Assembly: GCA_023425615.1 (NCBI GenBank)
Contig: JAFACJ010000560.1
Location: 1-11,613, forward strand
Direction: 5' to 3'
Source of the DNA: Actinomycetes bacterium
Lineage (GTDB): Bacteria; Actinomycetota; Actinomycetes; Streptosporangiales; Streptosporangiaceae
DNA length: 11,613 bases
The notes under the pieces are model-generated. The model was given only the letters and a program-made list of their open reading frames with translations. It did not search any database and had not been told where the DNA came from. The translations under genes and the position numbers were made by a program. Below, piece by piece: positions 1 through 7,655 of this stretch; the stretch's first letter is position 1; each line of letters begins with the position of its first letter.

Positions 1-450
1 CTTCTGTTCCGCGTACAACCGAGCGTTGTCCAGAGCCAGAGCCGAACGTCTGACCAGTTCCTCGGCCAGTTCGAAGTAGTCTGGTGGAAACCGTCCGGCT
101 CTACCGATGGCGATCGCGCCCAGTTCCCGGCCCCTGGCGATCAGCGGGATCGTGCAGGCGAGATCGTCGCCCCATGGAACGGGCGGCCCCGCCGGCGGCC
201 GTCCCTCCGACTCCAGGAGGTGTTTCAGGTCATCCGAGCGATCTTCGTCGGTGTGCCACACATAGACCGGCGGTCTGTTCTCGTCGGTGTAGGCCGCGCA
301 CCAGGTGGCCAGCCGGGGAACGACCAGCTGCGCCGTCAGCGCCAGGATCCCCCGGGGATCCAGCGTTCCGGCGAGCAGCTCGCTCGCCTCCGCGACGAAG
401 GTCATCCACCCGCGCCAGGTGCGCTCGGTGAATTCAGCCGAAGAGGGCAT
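1..450 (-). CDS. GAF-domain signalling protein, N-terminal part (gene cut by window edge; possible OsaC/SpoIIE-type phosphatase)
   Basis: Reading the minus strand from an ATG at 450, the frame stays open for 150 codons to base 1, so only the N-terminus is present. Residues about 15-148 read as a GAF domain: a leading helix (FVAEASELLAGTLDP), central strands, then GRELGAIAIGR and a closing helix containing SALALDNARLY at 136-146. That last motif is typical of GAF domains that precede a PP2C/SpoIIE-type phosphatase in actinobacteria. A weak purine-rich ribosome site (GGACAGGACCGAG on the minus strand) lies just upstream. It is divergent from the osaA-like kinase across 65 bases. In S. coelicolor the osaAB neighbour is osaC, a multidomain modulator of SigB, so a partner-switching role is plausible. 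The phosphatase or RsbW-like domains needed to prove it would lie outside the window. The GAF call is firm; the osaC and phosphatase reading is inference. Confidence 0.82.
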   Translation of the reverse strand, partial: MPSSAEFTERTWRGWMTFVAEASELLAGTLDPRGILALTAQLVVPRLATWCAAYTDENRPPVYVWHTDEDRSDDLKHLLESEGRPPAGPPVPWGDDLACTIPLIARGRELGAIAIGRAGRFPPDYFELAEELVRRSALALDNARLYAEQK

Positions 451-515
451 TACTCGGTCCTGTCCATTCGCTCGCCCCGTGACAGACTCCCCACCGGATG
501 TACTAGGAGCACCCT
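451..515. promoter_or_regulatory. Divergent intergenic region between the GAF gene and the osaA-like kinase
   Basis: These 65 bases must carry the 5' signals of both genes unless the promoters lie within the neighbouring coding sequences. The only clear element is the Shine-Dalgarno AGGAG at 505-509, six bases before the kinase ATG at 516. No convincing -35/-10 pair or SigB-type GGGTA box was found. GTGACA at 479-484 with TACTAG at 501-506 has a usable 16-base spacer, but it would start transcription beyond the Shine-Dalgarno site. Confidence 0.5.
505..509 (+). promoter_or_regulatory. Ribosome binding site of the osaA-like kinase
   Basis: AGGAG lies six bases before ATG 516. This fixes the start against the open upstream frames, which are mere GC-rich read-through of the divergent gene. 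Confidence 0.8.
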
Positions 516-3500
516 ATGCCCAGAACGATGAGTGTGAACTCCCGTCTCGACGGGGAGCCACGCTACAGCGACGCCGATCTGGAACCGCTGCTCCAGGCGC
601 TGTCCAAGCTGCGGGACGGGGATTTCCGGCCCGGTCCGATCAAGGGGCAGGGTGCCGTGGCCACCGCCCTGCTGCTGGTCGACCAGGTGCGGGAACGTGC
701 CTCACATCACCATCAGGAAGTGAGCCGGGTACGCAAGGAGGTCTCCCGCGAGGGGCGGCTCGACGAGCGGCTGTCCGCGGGGCCCGGCGCGGGGTCATGG
801 GCCGCCGCCATCGATTCGACGAACGGCCTGATGAACGCGCTGAGCGGTCCGACCGTGGCGATGGCGCAGGTCGTGGAGGCCATCGCCGCGGGAGACCTGT
901 CGCACAAGGTGGAGCTGCGGGCCGACGGCCGGGCGCTGCGCGGCGACATGCTGCGGATGGCGCGTTCGGTCAACACCATGGTCGACCAGCTCGACATGTT
1001 CACCGCGCAGGTGACCCAGGTCGCGCGCGAGGTCGGCACCGAGGGGCGGCTGGGCGGGCAGGCGCCGCTGCGGGGCATGTCGGGCCGGTGGCGGGACGTC
1101 ACCAGCGCCGTCAACACCATGGCGGGGCGGCTGACCGCGCAGGTGCGGGACATCGCGGTGGTGACGACGGCGGTGGCCAAGGGCGACCTGACCCGCAAGG
1201 TCACCGTGGAGGCGGCCGGCGAGCTCCAGGAGCTGAAGCACACCGTCAACACGATGGTGGACCAGCTCTCGGCGTTCGCAGACGAGGTCACCCGCGTCGC
1301 CCGCGAGGTCGGCACCGAAGGCAATCTCGGCGGGCAGGCCAACGTACGCGGCGTCAGCGGAGTCTGGAAAGACCTCACCGACAACGTCAACAACATGGCC
1401 TCGAACCTCACCTACCAGGTGCGCAACATCGCCCTGGTGGCGACGGCGGTGGCCCGCGGCGATCTGAGCCGCAAGATCACGGTGGACGCGCGTGGCGAGA
1501 TCCTGGAGCTCAAGGACACCCTGAACACGATGGTGGACCAGCTCTCGGCGTTCGCAGACGAAGTCACCCGCGTCGCCCGCGAAGTCGGCACCGAAGGCCA
1601 ACTGGGCGGACAGGCCAACGTACGCGGCGTCAGCGGAGTCTGGAAAGACCTCACCGACAACGTCAACGGCATGGCGACCAACCTCACCTACCAGGTGCGC
1701 AACATCGCCCAGGTCACCACCGCCGTCGCGCACGGCGACCTCACCCACAAGATCGACGTGGACGCCCGTGGCGAGATCCTGGAGCTGAAGACGACCATCA
1801 ACACCATGGTCGACACCCTGTCGTCCTTCGCCTCGGAGGTCACCCGGGTGGCCCGTGAGGTGGGCTCCGAGGGGCGGCTGGGCGGCCAGGCCAAGGTGAC
1901 GGGGGTCTCGGGCACCTGGAAGAGCCTGACCGAGAGCGTGAACGAACTGGCCTCCAACCTCACCACCCAGGTGCGGGCGATCGCCGAGGTCGCCTCCGGC
2001 GTGGCCAGCGGCGACCTCACCCGCACCATCGACGTCGAGGCGCGCGGCGAGGTCGCCGAACTCAAGGACAACGTCAACCTCATGGTGGCCAACCTCCGCG
2101 AGACCACCCGCGCCAACGAGGAGCAGAACTGGCTGAAGAGCAATCTGGCCCGGATCGGCGGGCTCATGCAGGGCCAGCGCGATCTGTTCCAGGTCGCGCA
2201 GCTCATCATGAACGAGCTGACCCCCACGGTCGGCGCCCAGCACGGCGCGCTCTATCTGGAGAGCGGTTCTGAGCTGGTGCTGACCGCCGGGTACGGGCTG
2301 GCGCGGGAGTCGGCGGGGCGGATCCGCTTCGCGCTCGGCGAGGGCCTGGTGGGGCAGGCGGCGATGGAGTGCCGGCCGATCCACCTCCACGAGGTGCCGC
2401 AGGACTATCTGCGGATCAGATCCGGGCTCGGCGAGGCGCTCCCGGCGAGCGTCATCGTCATGCCGATCCTCTTCGAGGGGCAGGCACTCGGCGCGATCGA
2501 ACTGGCCAGCTTCCAGGGCTTCACCCCGGTGCACCTCGCCTTCTTCGACCAGTTCACCGAGAATCTGGGCGTCACCATCAACGCGATCACCGCGACGACC
2601 AGGACCTCCGCGCTGCTGGAGGAGTCGCAGCGGCTGACCCAGGAGCTGCAGGAACGCTCCGATGAGCTGCAGCGCCAGCAGGGCGAGCTGCGCCGCTCCA
2701 ACACCGAGCTGGAGGAGAAGGCGGCGCTGCTGGCCAAGCAGAACCGCGCCATCGAGATCCAGAACTTCCAGATCGAGCAGGCGCGGCGGGCGCTGGAGGA
2801 GCGGGCCGAGCAGCTTGCCGTCTCCTCGCGCTACAAGTCGGAGTTCCTGGCGAACATGTCGCACGAGCTGCGCACCCCGCTCAACAGCCTGCTGGTGCTG
2901 GCCAAGCTGCTCACGGAGAACACCGAGGGCAACCTGACGCCCAAGCAGGTGGAGTTCGCCAGGACGATCCACGAGTCGGGCACCGACCTGCTCCAGCTCA
3001 TCAACGACATCCTCGACCTGGAGAAGGTCGAGGCCGGCAAGATGGACGTCCACCCGCAGGCGCTGGAGCTGTCGAAGCTCGTCGACTACGTGGACGCCAC
3101 GTTCCGGCCGATGGCCTCGGAGAAGGGGCTGGAGTTCGACGTCCGGGTCGAGCCGGGCACCCCGCCCTCGCTGTTCACCGACGAGCAGCGGCTGGAGCAG
3201 GTCCTGCGCAATCTGCTGTCGAACGCGGTGAAGTTCACCTCGCGGGGGCGGGCAGAGCTGGTCATCAGCCCCGCCTCCGCCGAGGAGGTCACCTCCTCGG
3301 CGCTGCAGTCGTCGGGGCCGCTGGTGGCGTTCCGGGTCACCGACACCGGGATCGGGATCAGCGAGGACAAGCTGCAACTGATCTTCGAGGCGTTCCAGCA
3401 GGCGGACGGCACCACCAGCCGCCGGTACGGCGGAACGGGCCTCGGCCTGTCGATCAGCCGGAACATCGCACGGCTGCTCAGCGGTGAGATCCAGGCCGAG

Positions 3501-4052
3501 AGCCGGGTGGACGAGGGCAGCACCTTCTCCCTGTTCCTGCCGGTGGAGTACCAGGGCCCCGCCGCCGAGCCGCCGCGGTCCCTGGTGCCCGAGCAGGCGC
3601 AGCCGCTGGAGGACGCGGTGCTGCCGCTGGAGGACGAGCCTCCGGCCGAGTACCTCGACCTGGTCCTGTCGGGCCGCAAGGTGCTGGTCGTCGACGACGA
3701 CGTCCGCAATGTCTTCGCCCTCACCAGCGTGCTGGAGGGGTACGGCATGGAAGTGCTGTACGCCGAGGACGGCCAGGCGGGCATGGACCTCCTCCAGCAC
3801 AATCCCGACGTGGCGATCGTCCTGATGGATGTGATGATGCCCGGTCTGGATGGGTACGCCACGACGGAGGCCATCCGCAACATGCCACAGTTCGCGGAGT
3901 TGCCGATCATCATGATCACCGCCAAGGTGATGCAGGGCGATCGGGAGGCGGGACTGTCCGCCGGCGCCTCGGACTACGTCGCCAAACCGGTGGACGTCGA
4001 CCATCTGCTGAGTGTCATGCGCACCTGGCTGCAGCATCCGGAGGTGAACTGA
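516..4052 (+). CDS. osaA: Cytoplasmic hybrid histidine kinase with poly-HAMP array, GAF, HisKA, HATPase and receiver (OsaA-like)
   Basis: A 1178-residue sensor kinase with no membrane segment, so a cytosolic sensor. Order seen: HAMP-like modules of about 92 residues, each marked by a GD[LF] motif (G at 35, 126, 223, 315, 407, 499), to about 545; GAF about 549-694; coiled coil about 697-770; HisKA with phosphoacceptor His783 in [10 protein letters not shown]; HATPase with N-box Asn903, G1 DTGIGIS from 943 and G2 GGTGLGLS near 972; linker; receiver from about 1055 with acidic pocket DDD 1060-1062, phosphoacceptor Asp1105 and Lys1157. All catalytic residues are present. ATG 516 is preceded by AGGAG six bases away. 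The array resembles fungal group III (Nik1/Os-1) osmosensing kinases and OsaA of S. coelicolor. A response regulator follows after two bases, implying co-transcription. The kinase assignment is certain; the osaA orthology rests on architecture and gene order recalled from memory. Confidence 0.95.
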   Translation: MPRTMSVNSRLDGEPRYSDADLEPLLQALSKLRDGDFRPGPIKGQGAVATALLLVDQVRERASHHHQEVSRVRKEVSREGRLDERLSAGPGAGSWAAAIDSTNGLMNALSGPTVAMAQVVEAIAAGDLSHKVELRADGRALRGDMLRMARSVNTMVDQLDMFTAQVTQVAREVGTEGRLGGQAPLRGMSGRWRDVTSAVNTMAGRLTAQVRDIAVVTTAVAKGDLTRKVTVEAAGELQELKHTVNTMVDQLSAFADEVTRVAREVGTEGNLGGQANVRGVSGVWKDLTDNVNNMASNLTYQVRNIALVATAVARGDLSRKITVDARGEILELKDTLNTMVDQLSAFADEVTRVAREVGTEGQLGGQANVRGVSGVWKDLTDNVNGMATNLTYQVRNIAQVTTAVAHGDLTHKIDVDARGEILELKTTINTMVDTLSSFASEVTRVAREVGSEGRLGGQAKVTGVSGTWKSLTESVNELASNLTTQVRAIAEVASGVASGDLTRTIDVEARGEVAELKDNVNLMVANLRETTRANEEQNWLKSNLARIGGLMQGQRDLFQVAQLIMNELTPTVGAQHGALYLESGSELVLTAGYGLARESAGRIRFALGEGLVGQAAMECRPIHLHEVPQDYLRIRSGLGEALPASVIVMPILFEGQALGAIELASFQGFTPVHLAFFDQFTENLGVTINAITATTRTSALLEESQRLTQELQERSDELQRQQGELRRSNTELEEKAALLAKQNRAIEIQNFQIEQARRALEERAEQLAVSSRYKSEFLANMSHELRTPLNSLLVLAKLLTENTEGNLTPKQVEFARTIHESGTDLLQLINDILDLEKVEAGKMDVHPQALELSKLVDYVDATFRPMASEKGLEFDVRVEPGTPPSLFTDEQRLEQVLRNLLSNAVKFTSRGRAELVISPASAEEVTSSALQSSGPLVAFRVTDTGIGISEDKLQLIFEAFQQADGTTSRRYGGTGLGLSISRNIARLLSGEIQAESRVDEGSTFSLFLPVEYQGPAAEPPRSLVPEQAQPLEDAVLPLEDEPPAEYLDLVLSGRKVLVVDDDVRNVFALTSVLEGYGMEVLYAEDGQAGMDLLQHNPDVAIVLMDVMMPGLDGYATTEAIRNMPQFAELPIIMITAKVMQGDREAGLSAGASDYVAKPVDVDHLLSVMRTWLQHPEVN
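1254..1805 (+). repeat. Tandem near-identical 276-base units inside the HAMP array
   Basis: Two consecutive 276-base (92-codon) units begin at 1254 and 1530. Their first 180 bases differ at about 11 positions by hand count, and long stretches match even at synonymous sites. The last third of each unit (the GDL half-module) and the other modules of the array are clearly more diverged. This points to recent tandem duplication or gene conversion within the kinase gene. Translation stays in frame. Confidence 0.85.
4040..4047 (+). promoter_or_regulatory. Strong ribosome binding site of the osaB-like regulator, inside the kinase 3' end
   Basis: GGAGGTGA sits in the last codons of the kinase gene, ten bases (from the end of GGAGG) before GTG 4055 and thirteen before ATG 4058. 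The spacing favours the GTG. Embedding the site in the upstream gene suggests coupled translation of kinase and regulator. Confidence 0.75.
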
Positions 4053-4054
4053 GG

Positions 4055-4531
4055 GTGATGGACGGGAAGGTGAAGATCCTTCTGGTGGACGACCGGGAGG
4101 AGAACCTCATCGCGCTGGAGGCGATCCTCTCCTCCCTCGACCAGGAGCTGGTCTGGGCACGTTCGGGTGAGCAGGCGCTCAAGGCGCTGCTCACCGACGA
4201 GTACGCGGTGATCCTGCTGGACGTCGTCATGCCGGGCATGGACGGCTTCGAGACGGCGCGGGACATCAAGCGCCGCAAGAAGACACGGGACATCCCGATC
4301 ATCTTCCTGACCGCGGTCAACAGCGACCCGGACTACGCCTTCCGCGGTTACGCCGCCGGAGCCGTGGACTTCATCTCCAAGCCGTTCGACCCCTGGGTGC
4401 TGCGCGCCAAGGTGTCGGTGTTCGTCGACCTGTACAACAAGAACCGGCAGTTGCAGCGGCAGGCCGCGCAGTTGCGGGAGCAGGCGGCGCTGCTGCGGGC
4501 ACGGGAACGGGATCGTGACGAGAAGACCTGA
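4055..4531 (+). CDS. osaB: Response regulator: receiver plus C-terminal coiled coil, no DNA-binding domain (OsaB-like)
   Basis: 158 residues. Residues about 5-125 form a complete receiver: acidic pair Asp12-Asp13, phosphoacceptor Asp56 in LLDVVMPGMDG, Thr86 and Lys109 followed by Pro. The tail from about 125 (NKNRQLQRQAAQLREQ and on) is an Arg/Gln/Leu-rich helix with heptad character and no DNA-binding or enzymatic output domain, so it probably signals through protein contacts. It starts two bases after the kinase stop at GTG 4055, or at ATG 4058, with a strong GGAGGTGA upstream. A stand-alone receiver with a coiled-coil tail directly behind a poly-HAMP hybrid kinase is the arrangement of S. 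coelicolor OsaB, needed for osmoadaptation and aerial growth. The receiver is certain; the symbol rests on architecture and order. Confidence 0.93.
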   Translation: MMDGKVKILLVDDREENLIALEAILSSLDQELVWARSGEQALKALLTDEYAVILLDVVMPGMDGFETARDIKRRKKTRDIPIIFLTAVNSDPDYAFRGYAAGAVDFISKPFDPWVLRAKVSVFVDLYNKNRQLQRQAAQLREQAALLRARERDRDEKT

Positions 4532-4554
4532 AATCTGTGCCACTATCTGGTGAC

Positions 4555-5613
4555 ATGTTCGTCGAGCGCAAGATCGAGCTCCTTTTCGGCAGTCAGAGCC
4601 GGGAGGCGCAGACCCACGTGAACCTGTCGGCCGTACGCGGGGAGGGGCGGTGCCTGTGGGTGGCCGGTGATGAGACCGCCACCATCGAACGCCTCACCGC
4701 GGCGCAGGACGCCGACGGCACGGTCACGGGATACACCGACCAGGTGACCTACCGGCTCGCCGACTTCGTCGACCTGCCCGCCGGGCCCGACGAGGAGGCC
4801 GACCTGGAGGGGCTGGCCAGCGGGGACGGCTGGCTGTGGGCGGTGGGCTCGCACAGCCTCAAGCGCAAGCGGGTCAAGCCCGAGCACTCCGCGAACAAGT
4901 CGCGGCGCCGGCTCGCCACGGTCGTGCGCGAGGAGAACCGCTACATCCTGGTGCGGCTGCCGCTGGAGGAGGGTCACGACGGGCTCCCGAGGCCGGTGCG
5001 CCGCGCCGCCGACGGACGCACCGCCGCCGTCCTGGGCGGACGCGGCGACGCCCTCACCGACCTGCTGGAGGACGACCCCCATCTCGCGCCGTTCCTGTCC
5101 ATCCCCTCCAAGGACAACGGCGTGGACATCGAGGGCCTGGCCCTGCACGGCGACCGGCTGTACGTCGGGTTCCGCGGCCCGGTCCTGCGCGGCTGGGCGG
5201 CGCTGGTGGAGATCTGGCCGGAGACCGACCCCGACGATGAGACGAGGCTGCGGCTGCGCTCGCTGAACGGCACCCGCTACCACGCGCACTTCCTGGACCT
5301 GCGCGGCCTCGGTGTCCGCGACCTGTGCCCCGACGGCGACGACCTGCTCGTCCTGGCCGGCCCGTCGATGGCGCTGAGCGGCCCGGTGCGCCTGTTCCGC
5401 TGGAAGGACGCGGTCAAGAGCGACGCCCCCGAGTTCGTCGACGACCTCGTCCATGTCGGCGACCTGCCGCACGGCGACGGGGAGGACCACGCCGAGGGCA
5501 TCGCCATCGTGAACGGCAGGCTGCTCACCGTCTACGACAGCCCCGCCGACGCGCGGTACACCCCCGCGGGGGGAATGCTGGCGGATCTCATCGTTCTCCC
5601 ACAAGAAGGGTGA
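4555..5613 (+). CDS. DUF3616 family protein, probable beta-propeller
   Basis: 352 residues from ATG 4555, with a weak GGTGA close upstream; an in-frame GTG at 4537 would add six residues but has no ribosome site. The opening (HVNLSAV at 21-27, CLWVAGDE at 33-40) and the block VDIEGLALHGDRLYVGFRGP at 190-209 match the DUF3616 pattern as I know it. Three glutamate-glycine motifs, LEGLA at 84-88, IEGLA at 192-196 and AEGIA at 313-317, each followed by strand-like sequence, look like repeated blade edges of a propeller, as in phytase-like proteins. No signal peptide or membrane helix is seen, so it is probably cytosolic. It lies 23 bases after the osaB-like gene on the same strand and may be co-transcribed, but its role, enzymatic or binding, is unknown. 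The family call is fairly sure; fold and function are inference. Confidence 0.8.
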   Translation: MFVERKIELLFGSQSREAQTHVNLSAVRGEGRCLWVAGDETATIERLTAAQDADGTVTGYTDQVTYRLADFVDLPAGPDEEADLEGLASGDGWLWAVGSHSLKRKRVKPEHSANKSRRRLATVVREENRYILVRLPLEEGHDGLPRPVRRAADGRTAAVLGGRGDALTDLLEDDPHLAPFLSIPSKDNGVDIEGLALHGDRLYVGFRGPVLRGWAALVEIWPETDPDDETRLRLRSLNGTRYHAHFLDLRGLGVRDLCPDGDDLLVLAGPSMALSGPVRLFRWKDAVKSDAPEFVDDLVHVGDLPHGDGEDHAEGIAIVNGRLLTVYDSPADARYTPAGGMLADLIVLPQEG

Positions 5614-5642
5614 TCTACCTCTCTTCCGGGCACTGACCATGC

Positions 5643-6569
5643 GTGAGCGCGGCGACCTCCTTCGTGACCGGCACGGGCATGGGCCTGCTCGCGGGCCTCA
5701 CCACCTGCGCGGCACTGCACACCGGACTGCTGGCCGGGGTGGCGAGCAGGCCAGGATCCCGTCCCGTGCGGCTCACCGCGGTCTTTCTCGCCGGCAAGCT
5801 CGCCGCGCACACCGTGCTCGGCGCGCTGCTGGGCGGGCTCGGCGCGGTGGTGCAGCCGGGCCCGCAGGTCCGCGCGCTGCTGCTGGTGGTCTCCGCCGGC
5901 GTCGTCGTCTTCTTCGCGCTGCGCCTGCTGCGGCCCGGCGCGTCCGCCGCGCACGGCTGTCCCCCACCCTCCCGGCTGGACAGTCCGCTGCTCATCGGCG
6001 TGGCCACCGTGTTCGTCCCCTGCGGGATCACCCTCTCGGCCGAACTGCTGGCCGTCGCCTCGGGTTCGGCCATGACCGGCGCGTCCGTCATGGCGGGTTT
6101 CGTCCTGGGCACCGCGCCCCTCACCGGGGTACTCGGGGTGGGCGCCGGGCTGCTGCGCGGCCTGCCGTCACGGCTGCTGGGCGCTGCGCTGCTGGCCGTG
6201 GCGTGCTGGACGGCCCTGGGCGGCCTCCGCGTCGGCGGGTGGCTTCCCGACGGCGCCGCGGCACCCGAGATCGACGCCAGGTTCGTCGCCACGGACTCCT
6301 CTGGCGTGCAGACCGTCACCGTCCACGCCCTCGACCGCGGCTACCGTCCCGCCCTCTTGTCGGCGCACGCGGGCGTCCCGACCGTCCTGGTGCTCGACAC
6401 CCGCGGCACCACCGGCTGCACCCGCGGCTTCACCCTGCCGGGCCGCGGGATCTCCCTGGTGCTGCCCGAGACCGGGCTGACCCGCGTCGACCTGGGCGTC
6501 CCCTCCCCCGGACGGCTGCGCTTCGTCTGCTCGGCCGGCCACTACTCCGGCTCGGTCACCTTCAGGTGA
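5643..6569 (+). CDS. TauE/SafE-type (DsbD-like) membrane protein fused to a C-terminal cupredoxin-like domain
   Basis: 308 residues from GTG 5643, the first possible start after an in-frame stop at 5634-5636; no good ribosome site is visible, and Met13 (ATG 5679) is the alternative. Six hydrophobic segments are visible at about 5-33, 44-70, 77-97, 115-139, 143-171 and 177-200. Cys22 (TTCAALHTG) falls in the first and Cys127 (FVPCG) in the fourth, the helices that hold the redox pair in DsbD/CcdA proteins. Residues about 222-308 look like a plastocyanin-type domain: GYRPALLSAHAGVP, then TGCTRGF (Cys259), then FVCSAGHYSG (Cys296, His300). Related proteins fuse COG2836-type membrane domains to COG4633-type cupredoxins and are linked to copper or other metal handling. 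A role in metal or electron transfer at the envelope is therefore likely but not shown. It starts 29 bases after the DUF3616 gene and its 3' end overlaps galT. Confidence 0.78.
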   Translation: MSAATSFVTGTGMGLLAGLTTCAALHTGLLAGVASRPGSRPVRLTAVFLAGKLAAHTVLGALLGGLGAVVQPGPQVRALLLVVSAGVVVFFALRLLRPGASAAHGCPPPSRLDSPLLIGVATVFVPCGITLSAELLAVASGSAMTGASVMAGFVLGTAPLTGVLGVGAGLLRGLPSRLLGAALLAVACWTALGGLRVGGWLPDGAAAPEIDARFVATDSSGVQTVTVHALDRGYRPALLSAHAGVPTVLVLDTRGTTGCTRGFTLPGRGISLVLPETGLTRVDLGVPSPGRLRFVCSAGHYSGSVTFR

Positions 6570-7617
6570 GCGGCGGGAGGGCGTCGCGCAGCATCTGTGC
6601 CGCCTGCTCGGGCCGGATGTCGTTGATGAAGGCGCCCATCGCCGACTCCGAGCCGGCGAGGTACTTGAGCTTGCCCGGCGCGCGGCGGATGGAGAAGAGC
6701 TGGAGGTGCAGGCGGAAGGTCTCCCTGGCGTGGTGGACCGGCGCCTGGAACCAGCCGGAGATGTAGGGCATGGGCATGTCGAAGAGGGCGTCGAAGCGGC
6801 GCAGCAGATCGGTGTAGATCGAGCCGAACGCCTCGCGTTCCTCGTCGTTCAGGGCGGGGAGGTCGGGGACCTGCCGGTGCGGATAGAGATGGACCTCGAA
6901 CGGCCACCGGGCGGGCCGCGGCACGAACGCCGTCCAGTGCTCGTTGGCGGCCACCACCCGCTCCTCTTTCCGCTCCCGCGTCAGGCGGTAGTCGAAGGCC
7001 CCCGGGTCGCGTTCCAGGGCGTCCAGGACGCGCCGGACGTACGGGGGGACGAAGGGGTAGCCGTAGATCTGGCCGTGCGGGTGGGAGAGGGTGACGCCGA
7101 TCTCCTCGCCCCGGTTCTCGAACGGGAAGACCTGCTCGACGCCCGGGAGCGCCGACAGGACCCGGGTGCGCTCCGTCCAGACGTCCAGCACCAGCCGGAC
7201 GTCGGGCGGGGACAGCCGGGAGAAGGCTCCGTCGTGGTCGGCGGTGAAGCACACGACCTCGGTGCGGCCCTCCCCCGGCCGGATCCCCGGCATCGTGCGG
7301 CCCTCGCCCGTCCGCTCGCTGAAGGAGGGGAACCGGTTCTCGAAGACGACGACCCGGTAGGGGCCGGGGATCTCCGAGAGGAAGTCCGGGGTGGACGGGC
7401 ACAGCGGGCAGCGGTCGCCGGGCGGCTGGAAGGTGCGTTCCTGCCGGTGCGCGGCGATAGACACCCATTCGCCGCGCAGCTCGTCGAACCGCAGTTCCGA
7501 GGCCGGGGGCGGCTCGGGCAGCTCACGCGCGTCGGTGGTCCGCCGCGGTGGATCTCCGGGCAGGTCGAAGTAGATGAGCTCCCGGCCGTCCGCCAACCGG
7601 ATCGGAGTGCTCCGCAT
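6562..7617 (-). CDS. galT: Galactose-1-phosphate uridylyltransferase
   Basis: 351 residues. The enzyme moves UMP from UDP-glucose to galactose-1-phosphate in the Leloir pathway, in the cytoplasm. The active-site motif HPHGQIYGY is present, with His179 and the nucleophile His181. A CPLC pair (Cys70, Cys73) and His128 in TADHDG match the metal-binding positions of the E. coli type together with His179. Length is normal for the family. ATG 7617 is chosen because GGGGGAGAG lies at a suitable distance upstream; an in-frame TTG at 7644 would add nine residues and bypass that site. It lies 38 bases downstream of gltX on the same strand, so co-transcription is possible. galK and galE are not in the window. 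The last eight bases overlap the convergent membrane gene. Confidence 0.95.
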   Translation of the reverse strand: MRSTPIRLADGRELIYFDLPGDPPRRTTDARELPEPPPASELRFDELRGEWVSIAAHRQERTFQPPGDRCPLCPSTPDFLSEIPGPYRVVVFENRFPSFSERTGEGRTMPGIRPGEGRTEVVCFTADHDGAFSRLSPPDVRLVLDVWTERTRVLSALPGVEQVFPFENRGEEIGVTLSHPHGQIYGYPFVPPYVRRVLDALERDPGAFDYRLTRERKEERVVAANEHWTAFVPRPARWPFEVHLYPHRQVPDLPALNDEEREAFGSIYTDLLRRFDALFDMPMPYISGWFQAPVHHARETFRLHLQLFSIRRAPGKLKYLAGSESAMGAFINDIRPEQAAQMLRDALPPLT

Positions 7618-7655
7618 AGGGGAACTCTCTCCCCCTCTGGACAAACCCTAACCTT

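Noticed and set aside
479..506. GTGACA ... TACTAG as a promoter for the kinase gene
   Set aside because: Spacing is acceptable, but the predicted start of transcription falls after the AGGAG ribosome site that the gene appears to use.
84..531. Small plus-strand frames at the left end
   Set aside because: They lie antisense to the GAF-domain gene and show Arg/Pro-rich, motif-free translations.
795..4037. Very long minus-strand open frame (1080 codons) opposite the kinase
   Set aside because: It is a shadow of the kinase: the product is rich in Arg, Gly, Leu and His with no domain, it mirrors the HAMP repeats, and GC-rich codons remove stops from the antisense frame.
4543..5640. Minus-strand open frame (365 codons) opposite the DUF3616 gene
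   Set aside because: Antisense shadow with biased, motif-free composition; the plus-strand frame matches a known family.
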